The notes beneath the pieces were generated by a model. The model made no database searches, had not been told where the DNA came from, and was given only the letters and a program-made list of their open reading frames with translations. The position numbers were made by a program, and so were the translations under genes. From NCBI GenBank assembly GCA_016719925.1, contig JADJYC010000007.1, forward strand, positions 166,019-230,018: a stretch of DNA of 64,000 nucleotides. Direction: 5' to 3'. Origin of the DNA: Crocinitomicaceae bacterium. GTDB lineage: Bacteria > Bacteroidota > Bacteroidia > Flavobacteriales_D > Crocinitomicaceae. This document shows, in pieces, positions 46,462-57,600 of the stretch (position 1 is the stretch's first letter; every line of letters begins with the position of its first letter).

Positions 46462-48255
46462 ATGGCTGATCTCAATTTAAAAAATAACAAAGCAGACGTT
46501 CAGGGAAGATCTCTGATTCTGAATGTTGTTTCAATTATTATAAACCTTGCCGGTGTGTTCTTTGTTGCCAAAGGATTTCATGTATCAGCAGGTGACAGTG
46601 CATTTATTTATAAAACAATCGGATTTTCACTTTTACTGATCAGTCTGATTGGTCTGATTGTTTTGAAAGGAATTTTTCTGATGTCATATGTCTCCCGCGT
46701 TCTGGTTGGTGGTTTGTTTATTGTTTCAGGATTAATCAAAGCAAATGATCCATGGGGATTTGCTTTTAAACTGGAAGAGTATTTTGCCAAAGACGGTCTG
46801 TCTTATGACTATCCTTTTTTCAGTGCGTTTGAATCATACGCGCTTGAACTGGCCATATTAATTGCAGTTGCAGAAATTGTACTTGGAGTTGCTGTTATTC
46901 TTGGCGGCAAAATCAAACTTGCTTCCTGGTCGCTGATTCTGATGATGGGATTTTTTACCTGGCTTACCTGGTACACCACTTCATGCAATGATGCCATGAT
47001 TGCCAATATGGAAGCTGCCCAAAAAGGCGAACAGGTCGAAGCGTTTACAAGACAGTGCGTAACTGATTGCGGATGTTTTGGTGATGCATTGAGAGGATCG
47101 GTTGGTAGATCACTTACTCCTGTTGAATCATTCTGGAAAGACATTGTTCTCTTCTATTTTGTCTTTTTCATTTTCATCAGTCAGTGGAAAATAAAACTTA
47201 ATCAGGTTCAGGAAAACTGGATCATGGTGCCAGCATCCATAATTGTTGTGACATTTTTCTCCTGGGTGTTTGGATGGTACTTCCCTATTTTCTTTGCACT
47301 CGCTGCTATTCTTGGTGCCTTTGTAATCGGTAATCTGAACATAGGTAAAATGGGTAAAGACTGGAAAATGGCAATATATGTCTCCTTCATTTCTCTGATT
47401 TTCTCATTATATACTTCTATGTATATGGAGCTGAAAGATTATCGTGCCTATAAAATCGGAAATAATATTCGTGAAGAGATGATTGTCAAAGTTCCGCAGG
47501 TAACAGACTACGTTTTAAAATATGAGGAAAAAGCAACTGGTAAAATTGTAGAATTTGCTGTAGATGAATGGGAAATTTATACCGATACAACAAAATATAA
47601 ATTTGTTGAACGTGAAGAAATTATTCTGGTAGAAGGAGTGCCTGCAACCATCACCGATTTTATTGCAACCGTACCGTTCAAAAATTTAACTGAAGAACAG
47701 AAAACTTTTCCATACATCGACTCGCTCATCAACGCTGACTATGGATTCTATTATGAGGATAAAATGGTATTAAAACATGCCTGGGGTGCAGATACAATTC
47801 CGGTTGCAGAATACGATACACTTTACTATCCTGATTCTGTTTACACAAAAGTTGCAGAATATACCGCGCTGATTTATCCGGCTAATGAATTTGTACTTGA
47901 CCTTACTAATTACCTGCTTGACGCTGACACTTTGTTTCTGATGACTATCCGTGAAATAAAAACAGTTGGTGCAGATGAGCTTACAGATATGAAAGCTGTT
48001 TATGAAAAGGCAAAAGAACGCGGAATTCCGTTTGTAGTTATAACGCCTGCATCAAATGAAGAAGTTGCTGCGTTTAAAGAAAAACATGGTTTTGATCCGA
48101 TGTTTTTAACTTTTGACGGAACAGAAATAAAAATTATTATCCGATCAAATCCGGGATTGGTATTACTTCAAAACGGAACCATTTTAAATAAATGGCCATG
48201 GAGAAGTGTTCCGGATTTTGAAGATATCATGGAAGAACATTTCACAACACACTAA
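46462..48255 (+). CDS. BT_3928-family membrane protein (DoxX-like with a C-terminal thioredoxin-like domain)
   Basis: A 597-residue protein. The N-terminal 320 residues hold about eight membrane helices with a DoxX-like core (SGLIKANDPWGFAFKLEEYF, then TWYTTSCNDAM) and a Cys-rich loop CVTDCGCFGD. The C-terminal half is outside the membrane, and its last 130 residues look like a redoxin fold without a CxxC. The arrangement and its place just before tpiA and prmA match the BT_3928 family of Bacteroidota. Function unknown; the loop suggests a redox link (inference). Confidence 0.85.
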   Translation: MADLNLKNNKADVQGRSLILNVVSIIINLAGVFFVAKGFHVSAGDSAFIYKTIGFSLLLISLIGLIVLKGIFLMSYVSRVLVGGLFIVSGLIKANDPWGFAFKLEEYFAKDGLSYDYPFFSAFESYALELAILIAVAEIVLGVAVILGGKIKLASWSLILMMGFFTWLTWYTTSCNDAMIANMEAAQKGEQVEAFTRQCVTDCGCFGDALRGSVGRSLTPVESFWKDIVLFYFVFFIFISQWKIKLNQVQENWIMVPASIIVVTFFSWVFGWYFPIFFALAAILGAFVIGNLNIGKMGKDWKMAIYVSFISLIFSLYTSMYMELKDYRAYKIGNNIREEMIVKVPQVTDYVLKYEEKATGKIVEFAVDEWEIYTDTTKYKFVEREEIILVEGVPATITDFIATVPFKNLTEEQKTFPYIDSLINADYGFYYEDKMVLKHAWGADTIPVAEYDTLYYPDSVYTKVAEYTALIYPANEFVLDLTNYLLDADTLFLMTIREIKTVGADELTDMKAVYEKAKERGIPFVVITPASNEEVAAFKEKHGFDPMFLTFDGTEIKIIIRSNPGLVLLQNGTILNKWPWRSVPDFEDIMEEHFTTH

Positions 48256-48262
48256 ATTTATC

Positions 48263-49024
48263 ATGCGAAAAAAACTGGTTGCCGGAAACTGGAAAATGAA
48301 TCTCAATTACGGGGAAGCAAAACAGCTGCTGGCAAAACTCATTGAAATAAAATCACAATTTAATCCGGCAACAGAAATTGTTATCTGTCCTCCGGCAATT
48401 TATCTTTCTGCATTTTCAGAACATTTGAGAAATCATCCGGAGATTAAGCTGGGAGCACAAAACTGTTATTTTCAGGATACCGGTGCATTTACCGGAGAAA
48501 TTTCTCCGCTGCAGCTGAAAAGTCTGGGCGTTAAATATTGTATTATCGGTCACTCTGAAAGAAGGGAACACTTCAATGAAAGTTATGAAGTGCTTTCAAA
48601 AAAAGTAAAAGCACTTTTGAAACATGAAATAATTCCGGTTTTCTGCTGCGGTGAACAACTTGAAGTGCGAAACAGTAATGTGCACAAAGAATTTATTATG
48701 AAACAAATTGAAGACAGTTTGTTTCAATTGAAACCAAATGAAATATCTGAAATTGTAATTGCCTATGAACCAATCTGGGCAATTGGAACAGGAAAAACTG
48801 CCACTGCTGAACAGGCGCAGGAAGTTCAGGGATTGATCAGAGCAAGGATTACAAAACAATTTGGTGAACAGGTTGGCAATGCTATGACTATTATTTACGG
48901 AGGAAGCTGTAAAGGAGATAATGCAAAAGAGATATTTGCTCAGGCTGATGTAGACGGAGGACTTGTTGGCGGGGCATCTTTAAACGCAGAAGAATTTCTG
49001 CAAATTTCCAATTCATTTCAGTGA
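48263..49024 (+). CDS. tpiA: Triose-phosphate isomerase
   Basis: A 253-residue glycolytic enzyme that interconverts DHAP and glyceraldehyde-3-phosphate. I start at ATG 48263 (MRKKLVAGNWKMNLNY), the normal beginning with the Asn/Lys substrate residues, not at an upstream in-frame ATG inside the preceding gene. The catalytic His is in YCIIGHSERRE and the catalytic Glu in VIAYEPIWAIGTGKTA; IIYGGSCKGDNA is the phosphate loop. Its stop overlaps the prmA GTG start. Confidence 0.97.
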   Translation: MRKKLVAGNWKMNLNYGEAKQLLAKLIEIKSQFNPATEIVICPPAIYLSAFSEHLRNHPEIKLGAQNCYFQDTGAFTGEISPLQLKSLGVKYCIIGHSERREHFNESYEVLSKKVKALLKHEIIPVFCCGEQLEVRNSNVHKEFIMKQIEDSLFQLKPNEISEIVIAYEPIWAIGTGKTATAEQAQEVQGLIRARITKQFGEQVGNAMTIIYGGSCKGDNAKEIFAQADVDGGLVGGASLNAEEFLQISNSFQ

Positions 49025-49845
49025 AATATCTTGAGTTAACGGTTCACTTAAAAGAAACTGAACCCTGGAGAGAAATATTAATTGCAGAACTGGCCGAATC
49101 AGGCTTTGAAAGTTTTGTTGAAACCAATTCCGGCTTCAGCGGTTATATTCCAGCCGAATCTTACAAACCTGAATTGATGACAGAAATTTTAAAACATGAT
49201 CAGATAGTAAATTCATCTCTTGTTGAAATTGAAGAACAAAACTGGAATGCCGAGTGGGAAAAAAATTTCGATCCCGTATTTGTAGAAAAAAAACTGGCAA
49301 TCATTGCTCCATTTCATGAGTATCCATCAGGCTTTGAAAAGGTAATAACCATCATGCCCAAAATGTCTTTTGGAACTGGCCATCATCAGACAACGTGGCT
49401 GATGTCAAAAGCACTGTTTGATCTGAATTTACAACAGAAAGATATTCTCGATATGGGAACCGGAACCGGAATTCTTGCCATACTTGCTGAAAAGCTGGGA
49501 GCGGCATCTGTTTATGCGCCGGATATTGATGAATGGTCGTATCTCAATGCAATTGAGAACTGTGAGTCAAATGACTGCTCTAAAATTCAGGTGGTTAAAG
49601 GAGGAGCAGAAACCCTGTCCGGAAAAATTTTTCACATTATCCTCGCTAATATCAACAAGAACGTGCTTGTTCAGCAATTTTCAGTATATTCAACATCCCT
49701 GAAATCAGATGGAAAACTGCTCATCAGCGGCTTCTTTGAAACAGATAAAGAAGAACTTGTTGAGCAAGCTCAGAAACATGGCTTTGTTTTTGAGAAGATG
49801 GATACCAGAGAAGGATGGGCACTGATTCATTTCAAAAAAAATTAA
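49021..49845 (+). CDS. prmA: Ribosomal protein L11 methyltransferase
   Basis: A 274-residue SAM-dependent methyltransferase that trimethylates ribosomal protein L11. The N-terminal substrate domain is followed by KMSFGTGHHQTTWLMSKALF and the SAM-binding ILDMGTGTGILAILAEKLGA, then ILANINKNVL (NxxxxVL motif IV). It begins at GTG 49021, overlapping the tpiA stop, so translation is coupled. Confidence 0.95.
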   Translation: MKYLELTVHLKETEPWREILIAELAESGFESFVETNSGFSGYIPAESYKPELMTEILKHDQIVNSSLVEIEEQNWNAEWEKNFDPVFVEKKLAIIAPFHEYPSGFEKVITIMPKMSFGTGHHQTTWLMSKALFDLNLQQKDILDMGTGTGILAILAEKLGAASVYAPDIDEWSYLNAIENCESNDCSKIQVVKGGAETLSGKIFHIILANINKNVLVQQFSVYSTSLKSDGKLLISGFFETDKEELVEQAQKHGFVFEKMDTREGWALIHFKKN

Positions 49846-49913
49846 TCAGTTTTTGACATTAAAATTTAAAGTGATAAAGAGACTATCAGTTATTTAACCC
49901 TTACCCAAATTGT

Positions 49914-52900
49914 ATGAGAATTACCGTCATTGCATTTTTTCTTTTTATTTCAGCAAATTCTTTTGCGCAGCCCTTCTCTTCAGATCCGGAACAATTTCTA
50001 AAGGAGATAAAAAAATTTCTGGGAGATTCCAACCCGGGAAAAACAAAAGAATTCATGGAAGTTTTTGAACCCAACTGGCTCACAAACTTTTCAACTGAAT
50101 ATCAAAAGAGAGTTGTTTCTACCTGCAATCTGATTTACGAAAAAAATCTCTATGCATTCCCTGACATGTATGGTTATCTTTTATCTGTGCATTCATTTGT
50201 AGAAACCAATCAGCCCAAACAAAGTTTTGAAACCTGGCACTCCACCATTGATCAGTTACTCAACAGTAAAAAAGTAACCAAATTTCAGGAATTTATTGAA
50301 GTATGTTCGGGTTTCTTCACTGACGGAACCATATTTGCCATGACTGATCACAAGTGGCAGGTAACAGGCGGTACCTATCTTTTTGAGTTCAATAATTCCA
50401 ATCCGATCATCAAATTTGAAAATGTTACATTGAGATGTTATATCATCAACCAGACAGCCGATAAAAAAGATGATCCTTATTATGACAGTACAATTGTGAG
50501 AGGAACATCAGGTGTATATGAACCATTGATAAATAAATGGACAGGCAGAGGAGGTAAAGTAGACTGGCAGAAAGTAGGATTAGATCCGTCAACTAATTAT
50601 GCGTTAATCACGGATTACATGCTTTCACTCAAATCAACTGAAATTGAAACAGATTCCAGTACTGTTTATACACAATATTATGAAACACCGCTGCAGGGAA
50701 GTTTTAAAGATGATGCAAAAAAAATCAACAGGGAGATTGACCGTAACCATCCTCAGTTTACTTCATTCAGCAAGCGAATTGTAAGAAAAACAATTTTACC
50801 GGATGTGGATTATGTCGGTGGATTTGCAATTGAAGGAGCCTATTTTCATGGTGTAGGTTATGACAACGAACCTGCGAGTTTGATTTTTTATAAAGACGGT
50901 GAACCATTTATTAAAGCAAGCGCATTGAGTTTTAACATAGATGACAAAAGTGCAAGAGCAACAGAATGCAGTGTGACCTTATATCTTGATGAAGATGATT
51001 CTATTTATCATCCGGGACTTGAAATTTATTATACCATTGATGAGTCAGGAAAAACAAAAATGCAAATGAGCCGGTATGATGAAGGTCTTGCTCAGGCACC
51101 CTTCAAAAATTCATACCACAATCTGGACATGTATGTAGACAAAATAATCTGGCATAAAGGTGATCCGAATCTGGTTTTTGGTATGCATGAAAAATCAAAA
51201 CAAATTGCCCGTTTTGAATCTGAAAATTATTTTTCTGAACGTGTATACAATGAAATTCAGGGCATGATGTCTAAGCATCCGCTGGTTTCTCTTTATCAGC
51301 ATGCTTACCGGTATGACATAGAGGTTATTCCTCTCGGAGATGCTGCAACTGCTATCGGATATACAATTGATCAATGTATGCCTATCATCCTGAGTCTTGC
51401 CAATCAGGGGTTTCTGACTTACAACAAGAATAAAAAAATTGTTACGCTTCTTCCCAAAACAAAAAAATACATTGACGCACGTTCAGGAAAAGCAGATTAT
51501 GATCACATTGTTTTTGTTTCTGATTTAAGAATGAAAGATTTGCCTGACACCATGTTTGAAGGTAAAGTTGACAAGCAGGCTGTAAAAAAGTTTATTACCG
51601 GAATAAAAAACTGAACGACAGAAAAAAACTGGTAACTGATTTCGGAACCCTGAATTTAAAATCTTTTGATTTGTATCTTAATGAAGTAGATCCGATTGAA
51701 TTATCACCTGTTCAGAATGTAGTTGTGTTTCCTGATGAGGGCCATGTTCTGATCAAACAAAATATGGACTTTTTATTTTCAGGTGCGGTGATGGCCGGAA
51801 AACTTGAAGTATATCTTGAACAGGGTTCATTTGATTATCAGAATTTCAAAATAAATCTGCTCAGTGTTGAGGCAGCTCTGTTAAGAGTCAGACCAATTTA
51901 TGGAGGCAGTGACAAATTGGTTCCGATGTACTCCCATTTTGAAGGATTAAAAGGACACATTGCAATTGATGCGGCCAACAACCGTTCCGGAAAAGATCAG
52001 AAAAATTATCATCAGTATCCGATGCTGAAATCAAAAGATTACGCTTACGTCTTTTATGATCATGACTATGTTTTCAATGGAGTTTATGACAGCGCAACAT
52101 TCTATTTCAAAACTGATCCGTTTGATCTGGACAGTTTGGATAATTTTGATGAGTACAGTGTAAAATTCCCGGGGGAATTCAGATCATCCGGAATCTTTCC
52201 GGTATTCAGAGAGACACTTAAAATTCAGGAAGATTATTCATTCGGGTTTAAAACAAAAGCACCCGAAGGCGGATTAAAATTCTATGGTGATTACGCAAAA
52301 TTTGACAATGAAATTAAATTAAGTAATGAAGGATTACGTGGTGCAGGTCAAATAGATTTCGTGACTTCCACATCAATCTCTGAAAACTTCATTTTCTTCC
52401 CTGATTCAACAATGGGAATTTCACAATATGTCAATCGTCCGCAAACAAAAGATCAGGGGATTTCTGTTCCGGATGTTACCGGAAACGGTGTGATGGTGAC
52501 GTTTGTTCCAAAACAGGAATTACTTAAAGCGCGCGCTGTTACTGAACCATTACTTTTCTTCAATAAAGAAGCTTACATGAAGGGTATTACTTACCTGACT
52601 CCAAAAGGAATGTCTGGCCGCGGACTGATGTATTTCAAAGAAGCTGAGCTCGGTTCAAAAGAGTTTGTTTATGAGCGTTGGGTGATCAATGCTGATACTG
52701 CTGATTTCAATCTTGCCACTTTAGAAGAGCAAGATCCGGGAGGTGATAATCCTCTTGCTTTTAATTCAGAAAATGTAAATGCACGTGTTGACTTTGAAGC
52801 AAGAAGAGGAGACTTTAAAGCAAATGACGGAAACACCAAACACGAGTTTCCAAAAAATCAATACATCTGTTACATGGATATGTACAGCTGGCTGATGGAT

Positions 52901-54539
52901 AACGATGAAATGGAATTGTCAAAAGGAGGAGCAGATCTTTCAATAGATTCAGAACTTGATCTGGCAGGTTCCAATTTCTTTTCTGTACATCCTGACCAGG
53001 ACTCACTGAATTTTGCGGCACCTAAAGCAAGATATTCTTTGAAAGAAAGTGTCATCTATTGTGAAAAAGTTGAGTTCATTGACGTTGCGGATGCACGCAT
53101 TTTTCCAGCTGACAAAAAGTTACCATTCACAAAAGGCTGAAATGGATCCATTTACCGGAGCAAAAATTATTGCAAACTTCATTACAAAATACCACACGAT
53201 CACAGATGCAAATGTTCAGATCTCTGCAAGAAAAAAATACAAGGCAAATGGCAAATATCCATACATAGACAGTAAAGGATCTGAGCAGATAATTTTCTTT
53301 GCAAATATTGAACCGGCTGACAGTACCATGGAAACTTTTGCAACTGGTACAGTTGACCAGGCCACCAGTTTCCATCTCAGTGACCGGTTTGATTTTTATG
53401 GAACAGTTGAGCTGCGGGCGTCTGAACAATTCCTGACTTTTGATGGCGCAACCAGAATTAATCACGATTGTAAACAGTTTGCTCAAAACTGGCTGAAGTT
53501 CCGTACCGAAGTTGACCCGAATAATATTCAGATTCCGGTTTCAGAAAAAATGACTGATCTCGATGGCAACCCGATTACAGTAGGAATTGTAAAACGTAAT
53601 TCAAATCATCCTGATTCAACTGGTATTTATCCGGCATTCTTATCTTCTCTGGAAAGACCAATTGATAATGTAATATTCAGTTCTTTTGGTGTGTTGAACT
53701 ATAATGAAGCTGCCAATGAATTCAGAATTGCATCACCTGAAAAACTCATCAACCGGAATGAAAAAGGAAATTACATTGCGCTGCATACACAAAGCTGTTC
53801 GATGGAAGGAGACGGGATGGTTGATTTAAGTATGGAATTACCGGGCGTTGAATTCAAAACTTACGGAACACTGAATTACAATGCTGCCAATAAAGAATGT
53901 ACCATGAATTTATCCGGTGGTCTGTCATTCTTCTACGATAAAAAAGCAATGGAAATGATGACCAATGCAGTGAATGTAACGGAAGGATTAAGTGCAATAG
54001 ACTGGGACAGAACAACATTAAGTCAGGCGTTAAAAGCAGATATAAGTGAAGAACAATCTGAAAACATGAAATCAGATTTCTTTACCAATGGTGCCAGTGA
54101 AGTAAAAATTCCAAAAGAACTGGAAGCGTATTCCATGTACCTCACCAATATGAGATTTAAATGGGATGCAAGAACAAACAGTTTTGTTTCACAACCCATT
54201 TCAGCTATTGTAGGATTGTACGGAACATCTGTTTTCAAAGACTTTACAGTAAGTATGGTGATGAGATATGTACGTTCCGGTGATCGCGGAACACAAATGA
54301 GTTTTCTGGTTGAACTGCCTGGAAAAGACGGTTTGCCGGGTGATTATTACTTGTATAAATTTGAGCGGATTAAAAAAGAAACACTTCTGCGTGTGTTCAC
54401 ATCTGACAAGGCTTTACAGGGTTATATGTCAACATTAAAAGAAGATAAAACAGAAGGAAAAGATATTTCATTTGAAAATGTAGTAAAAGGCGCCTCTGAA
54501 GAGCTCAGCAAACACCGCGGTGCTGTTGGAGGACAATAA
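49914..54539 (+). CDS. Very large secreted protein of unknown function (about 1,542 residues), three frameshifts
   Basis: A signal peptide (MRITVIAFFLFISANSFAQ) is followed by a mixed N-terminal region (to about residue 300) and a long beta-rich body with repeated short strands. I recognise no named domain, though similar large proteins occur in Flavobacteriales. Three one-base losses in A runs split it: near 51608 (ATAAAAAACTG; restoring one A reads GIKNLNDRKK), near 53115 and near 53134 (restoring both reads DKKVTIHKKAEMDPFTG). It ends 22 bases before a terminator and lies just before the giant SPOR protein. It may be part of an envelope or gliding complex, but that is inference. Confidence 0.78.
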
Positions 54540-54560
54540 AACTTTTTGAAAACAATCAAA

Positions 54561-54594
54561 AAAGCTATACTTAACTCGTTTAAGTATAGCTTTT
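54561..54594 (+). terminator. Rho-independent terminator after the 1,542-residue gene
   Basis: AAAGCTATACTTA-ACTCG-TTTAAGTATAGCTTTT: an 11-13 base near-perfect stem with a T tail. It sits 22 bases after the stop and separates this gene from the giant gene. Confidence 0.85.
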
Positions 54595-54697
54595 CACGTT
54601 TAAAAAAACTACTTTTCTGAAAGAATGAACCTTTTTTGATTAAAAACGTATTAAACATCAGAATACATGCGAGTTTGATGTGTTCTGAACAGATCGA

Positions 54698-57600
54698 GTG
54701 ATAAGATTTTTTAAGCTCATACTCATAGCGCAACTGCTTATTTCAGGCGGTTTGAACGTGTATTCCCAGACCACTGAGGAACTCCGGAAACAGGCCGATG
54801 CTTACTTTGAAGCAGGTCAGTTTGTACAGGCAACCCCTATTTACTCCAAATTACTGGCACAAACTCCCAGAGATTATGACATCAATTTCCGGTACGGAAC
54901 CTGTTTGCTTTACAACTCGCACAACAAAGAAGAAGCAATCCGTTACCTGAGTTATTCCGTGAAAGGACCTGACATTGACAAGCGTGCATTCTATTACCTC
55001 GGTCGTGCATACCATCTCAATTATCAGTTCAATGATGCCATTATTCAATATGAAAAATTCAAATCTGTTGCCAATCCGGCGCAATTGAAAGAGTTTGCAG
55101 TTGACAGACAAATCATTGCCTGTAAAAACGGAAAAAAATTATTGTCCAATGTCACGGACATGATTGTCATTCAGAAAACGGAAATCAGATATGAAGATTT
55201 TTACGAGATCTACAAACTGAATAATATCGGAGGAACTATTCTTGTTACAGATGAATTCCAATCCAAAATTGACAAGCAAAAAGGACATCGAGCAGTCATT
55301 CACTTTCCGGCAAACTCACCGGGAATCTACTATTCAAGTTATGGTGAAGACGGAACAACCGGACTTGATATTTATGTAAAGAAAAATTACCGGATGGAAA
55401 ATATGCACCCGCTCAAAACTTCAGGGAGGAGTAAATACTGAATTTGATGAAGATTTTGCGTACATGCTGGTGGATATGATGTATTCAGATCTGCCTACAA
55501 TGAACAGACAAATACATTTGGTCCTGCTGAAAATCTTGACTTTGCGATCAGCTCACCGGATGATGACATTTTCTTTGTGGTGGACAGCCTTGACCGGATG
55601 GCTTACTTTTCTTCAGCGCGTGAAAGTCAGGACGGAAAAATATTTGTGTATGAAGTAAGAGTAGATCGTATTCCTTTTGCAAATTGCTGTAATCAAAGGA
55701 AATTTCATTAATGCTATAAACGCGTCAAATAAAATTGTTGCAATTCAGATTGTCGATTTTTCTACCGGTGCAGTTGTCGGAACATTCAACTCCAAAGAAT
55801 CAAACGGAGATTATCTGATTACATTTCCAAAGCCCGGAAAATACAAATATCTGATTACCGTCAAGGGCAGTGAAGATACGCACGTTGCAACCATTGATAT
55901 ACCGTATCAGAAAGATTTCAAACCGCTCAAACAGCGCATCACTGTTTCACGAGATGATATGGGGCAGGAATTTGTCAAAGTAGAAAATTTATTTGATGAA
56001 GAATTTGATGATCCGATTGCGGTGATGGCTGAGATATACAAAGAGATGTCTGAACTTTTACCTAATTCAGATAAATACGATCTTGACAGTTTGGACAAAG
56101 TCAATAAAGGAAATGAAGTTTTCACTGAAGCCGGGCTAGACGCATTTGTAACAAAAGAAGATGTTGAAAAAGTTGTAGCTGATGAAATCAAAGATCTGAA
56201 CAATGCAATAGCTGAAGATGAAAAAAATGCAGCCATTGCATACAATCTTGCTGAAGAGAAAAATGACTCTGCCAACGCCTTAATGGTTGAAATAAACAAG
56301 CAGATTGAATTAGCTGAAAACACAACCGACCCTACTGAGAAAAACAGAATTCTGACCGACGTCTATGAAGACACTAAAAAAGTAGAGCAGCTCAATAATG
56401 ACGCAAAAGATTTGGTTGCGCTGGGAGAAATTATTGATGAATCCATCAAAGAAAAAAAGGATGATCTGATTGCCGCTGATCAGGTACAGAAAGATCTGAA
56501 TAATACTCCGGATGGAGATAAAACCGCATTGGGCAGCACCATTACAGAAAATAAAAACTTTTGTAGAAAATGTAAAAAGACAATTCGCCGCATGAAAATG
56601 TTGTGGAAGATATTATCAATACCAATGTTGCGCAGGCTAACACAGCTGAAAAAATTAATAATGATCTTACTAATTTAAGATCAGAAAAAAACCAGCTGGA
56701 ATCTGAAAACACCAAACTGCAAAATCAGCTGGATAACACATCCAACAAAAAAGAAAGAGCCGGACTTGAACAGCAGATTCGTGAAAATGAAAACCGGATT
56801 GAAGAATTAAAAATGCAGATTGATGCTAAAGAAAAAGAGTATGATCTTGCTGTCAAATCAGGAACAAATTCAGATTTAGGAAATGCATCACAAATTGTGG
56901 ATAACCCATCCAACGCAACATCAACCAATACGATTGCGCTTTCTGACACTGAAAAAAATTCAATAGCCAATAAAGTTGAAACCAATTCGCTAGATGCAAA
57001 TCTTGCTGAAGTAAATAAAATACTGAATAAAAACAACATTGGCGGACCGGCTCTTAATTTATTTGCATCGGATGAGACTACGAAAAACTATACACTGCAA
57101 CAATGGAACGATGCAATTGATAATGAAATTGACAGGCTGAATGTATTGAAGATGAATTCAACCGGGACCGAAAAAGAAAAAATTGAACAGGAAATTCAGC
57201 GCTATGAAGATTTGAGAGAAGAGAAAATAAAACAATTTGACGTTGTTGTTGATCCAGATAAAATTGACCGGTTATAAATCCTGAAGATGTGGTGACAGAC
57301 TTTACCACACGGCAGAATGAAATAAACAAGATTACTGATGAAGGTGAAAAGCACAAACAAAATCTGGCGCTTAATGAAGATTTGAAAGATGAATTACTGG
57401 AAGAAAAAGCAAATCTTCAGAAAATTCTCGATGAAAATCCGGGAAGTAAAAATATTGAGGAACGCATTGCCAACGTGGACAAACTGATTGTTCAGACAGA
57501 TCAGAAAATTGAAGAAGACAAAAAATGGCTTGCTCAGCATCAGGGAACTGTTGTTGTTGACACGGATAAAGTAGTTGCAATTGTTGATCCGGGATATCAG

